Below, in pieces: positions 52,331 to 61,667 of a DNA stretch of 64,000 bases. The stretch spans positions 102,501 through 166,500 of the forward strand of contig WBZZ01001754.1 in assembly GCA_019918135.1 (NCBI GenBank). The letters run 5' to 3'. The notes below the pieces were generated by a model that saw only the letters and a list, made by a program, of their open reading frames with translations, was not told where the DNA came from and did no database searches. How positions within the stretch are numbered: the first letter of the stretch is position 1; each line of letters begins with the position of its first letter. A program made the translations under genes and the position numbers. Source of the DNA: Paulinella micropora. Taxonomy: Eukaryota; Cercozoa; Imbricatea; Euglyphida; Paulinellidae.

Positions 52331-54221
52331 CTACTGGCTCAGATCCTGACCGAAGGTGCACGCGCTGCCCAGCAGGCCCGTGAGGTCCACCCCCGCGCCC
52401 ACGCCCCAGCCCCCGATGCTCCCCTTGAACACCCTAGCCCCGCGGAAGGCCTGGCGCATCGACGTGACGCGGGACACGTCCCAGCCGCTCACGTCCCCGT
52501 TGAAGGACCGGGCCCGCTGCCAGGCCTGGTCCAGGCAGGTGACCGCGCTCGTGTTCCAGTACAAGGGCTGGTCCAGCAGCTCCGTGTTGCTCAGCAGCTC
52601 GCGTGCGTCTCCTCTCAGTGGCGTGGCCGCGAACCAGTACCGCAGGTCGCCTTGCAGGCTGTAGTAGGCGCGGAAGAGGCACCGGAAGTCGTTGATGTAG
52701 CGCAGGGCCTATGTGCCGTCCACGGGCGCGAGGTAGTGCAACAGTGTCATGCCGACGCCAAACAGGGTATTGTACCGGCAGACCGCCGAGCCCGCGCGCC
52801 CGTCCAGCGACGAACCGGCGGTAAACAAACTCACGTCCCCCCAGGACTCGACGCTCAGCACGTCCACAAAGGACGTCAATGCGCGCAGGCCCTGCACGGC
52901 GCCGACGATTCGCACCACGCAGCGCCGCCAGCCCAACAGGGACCCCTGGCTTGTACACGACGCTTGGCCGGGGGCCTGAACGCAGCCCTGAAAGCCGCGC
53001 CCATCCCCCCCATCCACGTGGAAGGTGCCTGCCTGCACGGAGGGATACAGCGCCGGGTCCAGGTAGTACAGGGACACGGTGCGAGGCGCGGGCCACCGGT
53101 GCAGCAGGACCAGGACGAACTGCCCTGGGCCGCAGGCCGCGCCCCGGGATGCACGAGCGTGCCAGTCGACGCAAAACCACACACTCCGTCCCCCGGGCGC
53201 GCCACAGGCCAGCCCGCCAGGCCGGCCTGGGCGTACGACGATGCCCCCCGCAGCAGGTTGTCCCAAGCCACCAGGGCGCCGGTACTCCAGCCCGCGAGGC
53301 TCTCATTAAAACCCACCGCGCGGCTAAAAGTGCCAGTGGCGTTGACCAGGCTCACGGTGCGCCAGCCGCTCACACCCAGCGGACCGCGGCGCAGCCCCGC
53401 AAAGGCAAATCGCAGGTCCCACACGCGCGACACGTCCCACGCGGCCAGCCCCCGGGGCTCCACCCCGGGCGATTCGGCAAACGCAAACGACAGGTCCAGG
53501 GCGCGGCTGGTGTCCAGCGCCCCGACGTCGAGGCCGCCAAGCCCACTGAAGGAGCGGAACAGCGACTGCGGTGGCACCGAGCCCGGGAGCGGCGCCGCAC
53601 GGGACAGCCTGCCCAGGTTCTGCAAGTGCCGCCGGGGTCCAGCTCCACCTCCCCCCCCCCGCACTCGAGGGCCACGAGCGCGGCACCGGCCAGCTCCGCC
53701 GGCTGGCGCTCGCCGCCGCCGCACAAGCAACACGCCTGCCCGGCGTGCAGGCCGCCCACGCCCGCGTACAGCAGCTGGTTCAGGTATCTGCAGGCGCCGT
53801 CGAGGAGGTCCTCCTTGGTCGCGTACTGGGTGCACGTCTGCTCGAACAGGTCTGCCCACACCGTCGGGTAGAGGTCCCCACAGCGCTCGCCGAGGGCACG
53901 GCCGTTGATAGTGACGTTGTACATGCCGGGCAGCGCGTACGCGTGCGAGCAGAGCATGCCGTCGTTCGTACATGCCTGCGCGGCGGAGCCATCCCCCCAG
54001 CCAACCAGAAAGCTAGTCTGGCGCAGCTGCGCGTCCGCGGGCGCGCCGCCCAGCGGCAGCGCGTACGTGGCGCCGGCCCAGTCCACGACGAGCTGCAGCA
54101 GCGCCTCCGCCGGGCGCGCCGGGTCACTGTAGGCCGCGGCGGCGGGCGACCACGCCAGCCAGCCCAGGCCCACGCAGACGAACAGGCAGAAGGCAGAAGA
54201 CGTGAATGCCCTCATGACCAT
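52331..54221 (-). CDS. BspA-like surface protein with PKD-like domain, paralogue A
   Basis: The ATG at 54221 starts a signal peptide (SAFCLFVCVGLGWLAW). A PKD-like unit follows, recognised by VGWGDGSAAQACTN and CSHAYALPGMYNVTING. Next is a Cys cluster (CCLCGGGE), then repeats of the BspA / DUF285 26-residue type: FSGLGGLDVGALDTSRALDL, WDVSRVWDLRFAFAGL and, near the end, LYWNTSAVTCLDQAWQRARS with FNGDVSGWDVSRVTSMRQAF. Length is about 630 residues. The frame changes about three times. Proteins of this type are secreted or surface-bound in bacteria and protists. A paralogue lies directly upstream. Confidence 0.7.
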
Positions 54222-54569
54222 GTTGTGGCGCGGCGGCGCCCGGTCGAAGGCACGCTCCCACGCACGCCCCCCCCCCCCCCCCCACCCCGCCCGAGGCCCC
54301 GCTCCCCTCGGTCTCTCTCTCGCGGCCCCCCCCCCCCCCCCCGGCCCCCTCCCGCACACATCCACACGCGCGCCATGATGCGCACGCACCCCCTCCCCTC
54401 CCTCTCCCCACCCGGCCCCCCTGGGCCCCGTGCCTTCCGCCACGGCGCGGGGCGGAGCGTAGCGGGCGGCGGTCGCCCGAGGGGGGAGTCCCCCTGTGGC
54501 CAGTTGCCTGCCGCCGGCACCGCCCGCTTCCGTGGGCTAGCAACCCGCCGGCTCCGGCGGCGGCACCGC
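54222..54569. other. Intergenic region with two C runs
   Basis: This separates the two BspA-like genes and should hold the promoter of paralogue A. C runs lie near 54269 and 54329. No gene or clear TATA box is seen. Confidence 0.4.
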
Positions 54570-56499
54570 TCAGCCGCTAAGGTCCTGTTTGAACGAGCAC
54601 GCCCGCTTGAACATGTAGTTATTACTGGTGACGCGCCTCGTGTCCCAGGAACTTATGTCCCCGTTGAAGAGCATCGCCCGCCAGAAAACCCCATCCAGCG
54701 AAGTTACCAGGCTCGTGTTCCAGTACAGCGGCTGGTTCAGCACCTTGGCGCCGTAGAACAGGTAGTTCAGGGGGCAGCTGAGCGGCTTGTCCCTGTCCCG
54801 CAGGTCACCCACCAGGTTCTCGGCCTGGTCAAAAAGGTACACAAAGTTATCTACGTAGCGCAGAGCGTCGGTGCCCCGGATGGGCGCCAGGTACTCGAGC
54901 TTGCGCAAGTTCGGGGCGCCGCTGCCATAATAAAACAGTCGGTTCTCGAGCGCGTTGCCTCCCCACAGTGGTTGGTACGAAGACCCCCGCGTGGTCAGAC
55001 TCACCCCACCCCACGAGTGCACGGCCAGCGGCAGCAGGCGGTTGGCCCCCAGTTGGCGGAGCCCGTGCAGTTCGCCGCGGATGCGGATGAGCATGGTGGA
55101 GCCCTGCGCCGGGGGGGGGGGGGGGGGGGCCGGGCCGGGCGCAGGACGCCACGCCCGCCGCCTGCGTGCACGTCCGCCAGCCGTCGCCGTCTCCCCAGTC
55201 GACCGTGACGGTGTGGTCCGGGATGCTGGTGACGACGGCCGGGTCCAGGTAGCCCAGCGTCGGTGTGGCAGCGGACACATCCAACCACACGGACATGGCG
55301 AACTCGGGGGTGCACAGCGCGGCGCGGTTGGCCTCGCGGATGCGCGTGCACATGAAGGCCCACTGGCACACCCCCGCACCGGGCGCCAGCGGAACCCTGC
55401 CGGCCCAGGCGCCCAGCCCGTGGGTATACGACTCCGCGCCCTGCAGCAAGTAGCCCCAAGCCACAAGCTGGTCCACGTCCCAGCTCCCCAGGTCCTCGGT
55501 GAAGCGCACCGCGTGGTTGAAGGCGGCGGTCGCGGTCGTGAGGGACGTCGTCTGCCAGAACCCACACCCGCGAAGGAGCCTCCCGTCACGGCAAACGCAA
55601 AGGACAGGTCCGTCACGGCCGACACGTCCCACGCCCCAGCCCGGCAGTCTCCAGCAGGAAGGACTCGGCAAAGGCGTAGCTCAGGTCCGAAACCAGGCTC
55701 GTGTCCAGCGCGCCCACGTCCAGCGTGTCGTTCAGCGAGTCCAGCCCGCTGAAGGACCGGTGCAGGGACCGCAGGCCCGGCGAGGCCGGCAGCGGCGCTG
55801 CATACCGCAGCTGGACCAGGTTCTGCAGGTGCCGGCCCGCCGTGGGGTGTAGCTGCACCTGCCCCCAGCTGTCAATCGCGACCAGGCCCGCACCCGGCGC
55901 CTCTGCTGGCTGGGGCTCACCGCCCCCGCACATGCAGCAGGCGGCCTGGGGGCCCAGCCCCCCGAACCCTGGTAGGTGGCAAATTAGCCACACATGCAGG
56001 AGCCGCTGCTGTAGGACGTTCCCAGGGGCGTCTCGTAGCGCAGGCACGGCTGCTGCACGCTGTCGGACCACACGGCCGGGTAGTAATCGCCGCAGCGCGA
56101 GCCGGCCGCAAACAGCATGCTCCAGCCCCGGACCACACCGGTCAGCCGCACCTGGTACGAGCCCGCGGACGTGTACAGGTGCTCGCACGCCGCGCCACCG
56201 TTCGTGCACAACGACGTAGAGCCGTCGCCCCAGGCTACGCCGAACGTGTCGGCCTGCTGTTGCTGCAAGCGCCGGCCGGCGCCGTACTCGAGCGGCAGCC
56301 GGTACGTGGTGCCCGGGGTCGTGACGCTCAGGGTCAGCAGCGCCTCCGGCGGCGGGGCCGTCGTAGTAGTCGTGGTCGCGCCGGGCGCGGCCGCGCCACT
56401 CGTGGGCGGCTCGTGGGGGCAGAAGGCCACGGCCCAGCCGCTGAGGCTCAGCAGCAGGCCGGCCAGCGGCGCCATTGCACCTGCTAGATTTCGCTTCAT
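54570..56499 (-). CDS. BspA-like surface protein with PKD-like domains, paralogue B
   Basis: The ATG at 56499 (MKRNLAGAMAPLAGLLLSLS) gives a signal peptide, then a Thr/Pro linker and a PKD-like unit (FGVAWGDGSTSLCTN, CEHLYTSAGSYQVRLTG). A CCMCGGGE cluster matches paralogue A. The middle has LDVGALDTSLVSDLSYAFAE and a second VDWGDGDGW unit. The C-terminus carries BspA/DUF285 repeats (LYWNTSLVTSLDGVFWRAML, FNGDISSWDTRRVTSNNYMF). About 640 residues. The frame changes about three times, partly near G/C runs. Same order of parts as paralogue A, so a tandem duplication. Confidence 0.7.
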
Positions 56500-56689
56500 C
56501 TCGCGGCAGCCCCCCTTGCTTGGGGTGGGCTTTAGTACTCCGGGCGCGACAAGACAAGGGGCGTGCGGCGGGACGTCCTGCTGCACCCCCGTGCCCCCCT
56601 CCCCTTCTTCCCCCCTTCCCCTCTTCCCCCCCCCCCCTCCGCCCCCCCCCCCCCCCCCTTCGCCTGTGCTTGCGCCGGGAGCAGCGCCC

Positions 56690-56990
56690 GCTTTGCTTCC
56701 AGCAGTCTACCGACCTGCTGCTGCGCAAACTACCCTTTCGCCCGCCTCAGCTGGGAGATCGCCCAGGATTTCAAGACGGACCCGCGCTTTCAGTCGGTAG
56801 CGATCCTCACGTGGCAGGAGGCCGCCGCGGACTACCTCGTGCACTTGTGCAAAGAGGCACAAGTGTGTGCCATCCAGGCCAAGCGCATCACTGTCAACAC
56901 CCCACGACATCCGTTTGGCGCCTTCGTCTGCCGCCTCGCACCCGGGGTGAGAGCTCGCCTGGTGGCTGCATTGTACCTAAGTAACCAGTT
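56690..56990 (+). pseudogene. Histone H3 pseudogene
   Basis: [14 protein letters not shown] and, in another frame, [18 protein letters not shown] and CAIQAKRIT are recognisable histone H3 core segments. The N-terminal tail is absent and the frame is broken at least twice. The segment and about 220 bp beyond it are homologous to the H3 copy at 59575 onward, including the odd extension ending in a GTACCTAAGTAAC sequence. It is a decayed duplicate. Confidence 0.8.
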
Positions 56991-57444
56991 TGGGTTCTGC
57001 TTAAAAAAGGAAGGTGCACACGCGCGGCCAGAGGTGACAGCGGTTTTAATAAGACTGCCGGGGTCCCCGAAGCCCCCTCCCTCCGCACAGAGCGGTTCAG
57101 GGCCTGAGTCCTTTGACCTGTAAGTACGGCGACCAGCACACAAGTGCCTGGCTGCCCAAAGCTAACACACAGTGGCCACCTTTGCTTGGCCCCCGCCGGG
57201 CTAACCGTACAACCTGCACTTCCCCGGATTCCACTGGAGAGCGAAGACCGCGGCCCCTCCCCCGGTGGCCGTGGCAGCACCAGCAACGCCGGCAGACTTT
57301 TAAGGACAGTACCTAACCTTGTACCACAGCCAAGTTCTGGCCCTTGGGTCCTACGGTTTGCCAAGAGTCAGGCACCTGCCAACTGTCTGTCCTGCTGCTA
57401 GCTCCGTCCCCTCCCTTGGCTACAAGTGACAGAAGTCAGGCTCG
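56991..57444. other. Decayed copy of H3 3' flank
   Basis: Up to about 57210 the sequence parallels 59860-60115, sharing AGAGGTGA(C/G)AGCGGTTTT, a (C/T)CTG(C/T)AAGTAC-GCGACCAGCAC stretch and a final GGCTAACCGT. The rest shows no gene. Confidence 0.6.
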
Positions 57445-58791
57445 CTAGGCACGCTGGCTGGCCGGGCCGCCGTCCGCCAGGGGCTCCGGGCTCCCGGGCC
57501 GGCCTCTGAGGCTGCACGCACGCCGGAACAGTTGGTAGGAGACTAGGCCGCTGGAGCTGAGGTCCCCGTTCACTCTCTCGTCGCTGCAATCGGGGCGGAG
57601 TCTTTGCGCGAGCGCACGGATCGCTGCCAGCAGGCCCTCCGTTCCCGCCACCAGCTGGAAGCCGGTGGCGTCGGGCGTACAGAGCCCAACGCGCAGCTTG
57701 GCTAGAGACTGCAGCAAGGAGCGGCCGTAGTCTTTGGTGAAGGTGTCGTCGGGATTTTCCGCGAGTGTGGTCAACCAGAGCCCGCTGGCGGTCAGCACCC
57801 TGCAGTCTCGGCTGCCGCCCTGGTTGGCGCTCATGACTAGTACGCCGCCGTTCGCCAGGCGGAACGCTTTCGCGGGCCTGAAGTGCAGGCCGCACTCCAA
57901 TTCTGCCTGCAGCGCCGCGCAGAAGGACGGGCTGCTTTCCGGTACGAAGTGCTCGAACCAATCCCCTAGCTGGCCGACGCCCAGGTGGTAGCGTTCCCGG
58001 AGCAGCGCCAGGTCCCCGTCGGACAGGCCGTGCCGGCCGGGCAGGCGGTCCGCCGCGCGGCAAAGGGTTTGCAGCAAGGTGTACATCCAGTGCACGGTGT
58101 TGATACGCGGCAGGACGTCGCCCTTGTTCGGCCGCAGCCAGGACGGCGCCGGGTGCACGACGGTGGTAAGGTACTCGCCTACGAGCTCCAGGCCGCCGTG
58201 CCGCGCGACATAGACCCGGTTCACGGTGCCCGGGGGCCAGGGCGCGACGTAGCCTTCGTCCAGGAGCCGGACCACGTCGAGCACGTCGAAGCAGTTCAGC
58301 TCCCCGCCCGCCACCCCCGCTGCTAGCAGGGCGGCGGCGCCACGGGCCAGCGCGTGGCAGACGAACAGGTACACCTGGTACATCTGGCCGAGGCTGACTG
58401 CCAGGGGGCAGTAGATGTACCAGACGTGCCGCCGCGGCGAGGCAGGGGTCGAGTTGCTACAGACTTGCAGCGCCAGCTCGTCGGCTGCTGCGCCTGTCAG
58501 CAGGTGCAGCGCGCGCGCGACCGTGCGGTACAACTGGTTCCGGACCTGCAGGTCCCGCCTCGCGCCCGCGGGCGTCGCGTCCGCGCTCCAGGCCACGGGG
58601 AAGGCGACGCGGAGCACAAAGGGCAGGGTAGAGTAGAGCTCACGGTGGATAGTGTCTAGCTCGCCAAACTCGTTGTACTGTCCCAGGCTGGTGGAGGGAG
58701 ACCCCGACTTCCCGGCCCTGAACTCGCCCTGGCTCTGGCGGGTCCGGCGGGCGTGGAAGAAACGGGCAAAAATAGGTACGCGCGGTGGCAT
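57445..58791 (-). CDS. Protein of unknown function, 448 residues
   Basis: The ATG at 58791 (MPPRVPIFARFFHARRTRQS) opens an uninterrupted frame. The basic N-terminus (residues 1-30) could be a targeting sequence. The rest is a globular, Leu/Ala-rich domain with several Trp and Tyr and scattered Cys. Segments such as WYIYCPLAVSLGQMYQVYLF and ALARGAAALLAAGVAGG are hydrophobic but too short or broken for clear membrane helices. The C-terminus contains GVLVMSANQGGSRDCRVLTA and ends SQRA. I recognise no domain. It is one of the few long GC-rich frames here without a frame change. Confidence 0.65.
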   Translation of the reverse strand: MPPRVPIFARFFHARRTRQSQGEFRAGKSGSPSTSLGQYNEFGELDTIHRELYSTLPFVLRVAFPVAWSADATPAGARRDLQVRNQLYRTVARALHLLTGAAADELALQVCSNSTPASPRRHVWYIYCPLAVSLGQMYQVYLFVCHALARGAAALLAAGVAGGELNCFDVLDVVRLLDEGYVAPWPPGTVNRVYVARHGGLELVGEYLTTVVHPAPSWLRPNKGDVLPRINTVHWMYTLLQTLCRAADRLPGRHGLSDGDLALLRERYHLGVGQLGDWFEHFVPESSPSFCAALQAELECGLHFRPAKAFRLANGGVLVMSANQGGSRDCRVLTASGLWLTTLAENPDDTFTKDYGRSLLQSLAKLRVGLCTPDATGFQLVAGTEGLLAAIRALAQRLRPDCSDERVNGDLSSSGLVSYQLFRRACSLRGRPGSPEPLADGGPASQRA

Positions 58792-59380
58792 GGGCCTACG
58801 AGAGCAGTCCGTTCCTGGCTTGCCGGTCGGTCGAGGGCAGCCCGCCGGTTCTGTGTGGGGTAGAAGGTGCGACTTTGGTAGTGGCGTGGGTCCGCGGCGG
58901 GCCCAAAGGGGAAAGAGCCACGCGCGCCCCGCCCGGCACGTGACGCCGACCGCGGGGTGTGGGGGGGACACGCACGCCTGGCCAGCGTGTGGCCGGGGCG
59001 GGGGGGGGGGGGGGGGGGGGGGGGAGGGGACGCGCACGCCACTCAACGGGGGCGCTCACCTGCCCCGCGCGAGTACGCGAGCGCCCCGCCCCTCGGCCTG
59101 GCGCCGGCACGGCCCGCCCCCCCCCCCCCCCCCGGGGGGGGGGGGGAGGGGGCCTGCCCCTACGTGCGCTCTGCCGGAGCGGGCGCCCGTGAAGCACGCG
59201 CGGGGGGGGGGGGGGGCAGAGAGGCGCTGGCTGAGAGCGCGACCGGCGGCGTGCGCCGTGCGCGCGTGGGGGGGGGGGGGGGGCCTGCCGAGGGCACGCG
59301 TCAGATGACGAGCCGGCCGCGAGCGTGGCACGTGGATGCGCGCGCCCACACGCCCCCTCGTCGGGAGCAGCTAGCCAGGA
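58792..59380. other. Intergenic region with long G and C tracts
   Basis: Very long G runs near 59000 and 59268, a C run then G run near 59120-59145, and a further G run near 59200 dominate. No gene is supported. Such tracts can form G-quadruplexes and are hard to sequence, so lengths are unreliable. Confidence 0.5.
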
Positions 59381-59503
59381 GCGGTAGGGCTTCTTGACTC
59401 CACCACCGACGGCGGCGGTCTTGCGTGCGGCCTTGGTAGCCAGTTGCCTGCGCGGGGCTTGGCCGCCGGTGCTCTTGCGTGCGGTCTGCTTGGTGCGGGC
59501 CAT
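59381..59503 (-). CDS. Histone H3, first 41 codons, inverted relative to the rest
   Basis: [20 protein letters not shown] and then LATKAARKT...GGGVKKPYR is the histone H3 N-terminal tail, with the modifiable Lys at 4, 9, 23 and 27 (after removal of Met). Two positions usually Lys (14 and 18) read Gln and Arg. It reads on the minus strand and then loses similarity. The remaining H3 core starts 44 bp to the right on the plus strand at exactly the next codons. The two halves share an inverted TACCGC at their ends. Confidence 0.9.
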
Positions 59504-59547
59504 CGTAGTGCTTGTGCTTACGAACTGTAGAGACAGAGGAATTCTGT

Positions 59548-59859
59548 TACCGCCCTGGTACCGTGGCCCTGCGCGAGGTCCGTCGCTTCCAGAAGTCGAC
59601 TGACCTGCTGCTGCGCAAACTACCCTTCGCCCGCCTCATCCGGGAGATCGCCCAGGATTTCAAGACGGACCTGCGCTTCCAGTCCGTGGCGATCCTCGCT
59701 TTGCAGGAGGCCGCGGAGGATTACCTGGTGCACTTGTTCGAAGATGCACAGGTGTGTGCAATCCATGCCAAGCGCATCACCGTCAAAACCAACGACATCC
59801 GTTTGGCGCGTCGCATCCGGGGTGAGCGCTCGCCTGGCGACTTCATTGTACCTAAGTAA
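59548..59859 (+). CDS. Histone H3 core, detached from its tail
   Basis: [20 protein letters not shown] through [10 protein letters not shown] is a near-canonical H3 histone fold, including [15 protein letters not shown], the [14 protein letters not shown] loop and the terminal helix. It lacks an in-frame ATG and tail because those lie on the opposite strand to the left. After RRIRGERS it carries an unusual extension (PGDFIVPK) instead of stopping after GERA. Eukaryotic H3 would package host chromatin. As drawn, neither half can give a functional histone. Confidence 0.9.
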   Translation, partial: YRPGTVALREVRRFQKSTDLLLRKLPFARLIREIAQDFKTDLRFQSVAILALQEAAEDYLVHLFEDAQVCAIHAKRITVKTNDIRLARRIRGERSPGDFIVPK

Positions 59860-60500
59860 CTGAAGGATTTTGGTCCTGATTTAAAAAAAGTAACTTGCAC
59901 ACACTGAAAGAGGTGAGAGCGGTTTTTAATACAGTACCGAGGGCCGGGGTCCCGGTGCTGGCTAGGGGAGCCTCCTCTGCCCAGAGCTGTTCACGGCCCG
60001 AGAATTCTTTTACCTGCAAGTACAGCGACCAGCACCAGACGCGGAGTGTGTTTGGGCGGCAGAAAGCTAGCCTCTGCCAGGGCACTCATCTCTTTTTCCC
60101 TCTGCCAGGCTAACCGTCCAAGGGGCCACTCCAGCGCCAAGGCCCCCCGCTCGTCCCCCCCCCCCCCCCCCCCCCTCCCCGTGCTCGTCCCCCCCCCCCC
60201 CCCCCCCTCGCTCGCCCCCCCCACCCCCCCCCCCCCTCCCCCGCCCCCCCCCCCCCCCCGACCCGCGCGAGGGCGCCGCCGTCGGGCGGGCTTCTCGGGG
60301 GCCCTGCAGGAAGAAGAAAACAGACATGAGCCTTGGGGAGGAGGCAAGGGGCAAGCGTTGTACAGAATGCCACAGGAAGAGCACTTCATCGGTACGGCCT
60401 GCGCCCACTCTACGCGGAACACACCTGTCGCACTCAATGCGTGTGTGTGCAGGCAGGACAACCCAAGAAGCAGAAGCGCGACGGGGAGGGCCTAGCTAGC
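59860..60500. other. H3 3' flank and poly-C region
   Basis: The first 250 bp match the flank of the H3 pseudogene at 56990-57210. Several long C runs follow between about 60155 and 60260. Frames on both strands here are low-complexity. No gene is supported before 60501. Confidence 0.5.
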
Positions 60501-60860
60501 ATGGGAGCACACGAAGACAAGGAACATGGCGGACGGGACGGCGCGGGAGAGGAAGATGACGAGGAAGGCTTCTCCGTGGAGGCAAAACGGCCCGTGCTTG
60601 GTGGTTTGGATGGGGGAGATGAATACCAGACAGGAGACAGCGCGGGAGAGGAAGATGACGAGGAAGGCTTCTCCGTGGAGGCAAAACGGCCCGTGCTTGG
60701 TGGTTTGGATGGGGGAGATGAATACCAGACAGGAGACAGCGCGGGTGAGGAAGACGACGAAGAAGACGGCGTGGACTCATGGACCGCGCGTAGAAAAGAG
60801 GGCGTGGACCCACAAACCGCGCGAGAAAAGAGTGCGTGGACCCACGGACCGCGCTTATGA
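60501..60860 (+). CDS. Acidic repeat segment, probably 5' part of the next gene
   Basis: Starting MGAHEDKEHGGRDG, the frame encodes two and a third copies of a 33-residue acidic unit (AGEEDDEEGFSVEAKRPVLG followed by GLDGGDEYQTGDS). Its stop overlaps the ATG of the following frame as ATGA at 60857-60860. In a eukaryote this more likely marks a small indel than translational coupling, so this may be the N-terminal region of the GNAT-like protein. Low-complexity acidic regions of this kind are common in nuclear proteins. Confidence 0.45.
   Translation: MGAHEDKEHGGRDGAGEEDDEEGFSVEAKRPVLGGLDGGDEYQTGDSAGEEDDEEGFSVEAKRPVLGGLDGGDEYQTGDSAGEEDDEEDGVDSWTARRKEGVDPQTAREKSAWTHGPRL
60543..60767. repeat. 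99-bp tandem repeat
   Basis: Units start at 60543, 60642 and 60741 (partial). The first two are identical. 99 is divisible by three, so the encoded 33-residue unit is kept in frame. Confidence 0.95.
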
Positions 60861-61420
60861 AATTCAACGCAGAGGAAGAATACGTCAAACAAGGCCTGAA
60901 GGCGCCCACGCCCGCCCAGCTCCGACAATTCACGTGGGAGGACCAGGGTACACTGCAGAGGTTTCGGTCGAGGCTGGATGCAAATCTGAGGGAACTGCTC
61001 ACGCGGAAAGGAATGGCCTTTCCAGAAGTCACTTTCCTGTTTGAGCCGCTGTACCTCTGGCTGCGGCTGTCGAGATGTAAGCAAATGAGCCCCACTGACG
61101 GCGTATGGTACAAAACCGTTGACGTGGTGCAGATGGGGGTCGACTACAGTGTGCCATGCCAGGGGCACGGTCATCGCTTGTTACAGGAGCTAGCCGTGGC
61201 CCTGACAGAAATCCCTGCTCTGAAAAACCGCCGTGTCTATTACGAGTCTGCCACAGGGGAGGCCGGAAGGAGTTTTCTGCAAAAACTGGTCGACGAGGGT
61301 CTGTTTGAAGAAATACCCTACAGAGACGGCTGTGCGCTTAGCACCCCTGCACTACTAACAGCACGGTCCCCCCGGCGGCGCCCTCCTCCCACCCCCCAGG
61401 CTGGCCCACGGAGCACTTGA
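60857..61420 (+). CDS. GNAT-like acetyltransferase domain protein (tentative)
   Basis: Starting MKFNAEEEYVKQGL, 187 residues. A helical N-terminus is followed by strands and then CQGHGHRLLQELAVAL, resembling the Q-x-x-G-x-G/A acetyl-CoA-binding turn and following helix of GNAT enzymes. RRVYYESATGEAGRSFLQKL and DEGLFEEIPY fit the later GNAT strand-helix-strand region. Substrate is unknown. The Pro/Arg tail is low-complexity. AATAAA at 61458-61463 is a likely poly(A) signal. It could be a different alpha/beta fold. Confidence 0.45.
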   Translation: MKFNAEEEYVKQGLKAPTPAQLRQFTWEDQGTLQRFRSRLDANLRELLTRKGMAFPEVTFLFEPLYLWLRLSRCKQMSPTDGVWYKTVDVVQMGVDYSVPCQGHGHRLLQELAVALTEIPALKNRRVYYESATGEAGRSFLQKLVDEGLFEEIPYRDGCALSTPALLTARSPRRRPPPTPQAGPRST

Positions 61421-61667
61421 CTACCGGCGGGGGCAGCAGGTTGGTTCTGGTAAAAATAATAAAAGGCTCAGCTTGTCCAAGTAGTGCTAGCTTCCTCCTG
61501 TGTGCCATCCCCGAGCAGAGCAGATTCCGGCCGTGTGTGGGAGCGGGGCCCCTGGGGCTAGGGCAGGGGGGGGAGGTGAGCACCCTGTCGCTGGGATCCC
61601 CTCGAGGCCAAAGGGGCGAGGAGACAGATTGATGGTTAGGGTTAGGATTAACGAGCTAGGCTTAGGA
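61421..61667. other. 3' flank with telomere-like motif
   Basis: AATAAA lies at 61458-61463. Near 61634 GGTTAGGGTTAGG appears, followed by two copies of CTTAGGATTAACGAG-like sequence. GC content falls from here to the window end. No gene is seen. Confidence 0.5.

Noticed and set aside
51866-53908. Plus-strand frame of 680 codons with Ser/Arg/Pro runs
   Set aside because: It is antisense to the BspA-like gene and crosses a GA microsatellite; a shadow frame with no domain.
58796-59380. Continuation of the histone H3 tail frame to the left
   Set aside because: After PYR the similarity to H3 ends and the frame reads low-complexity sequence over G runs.
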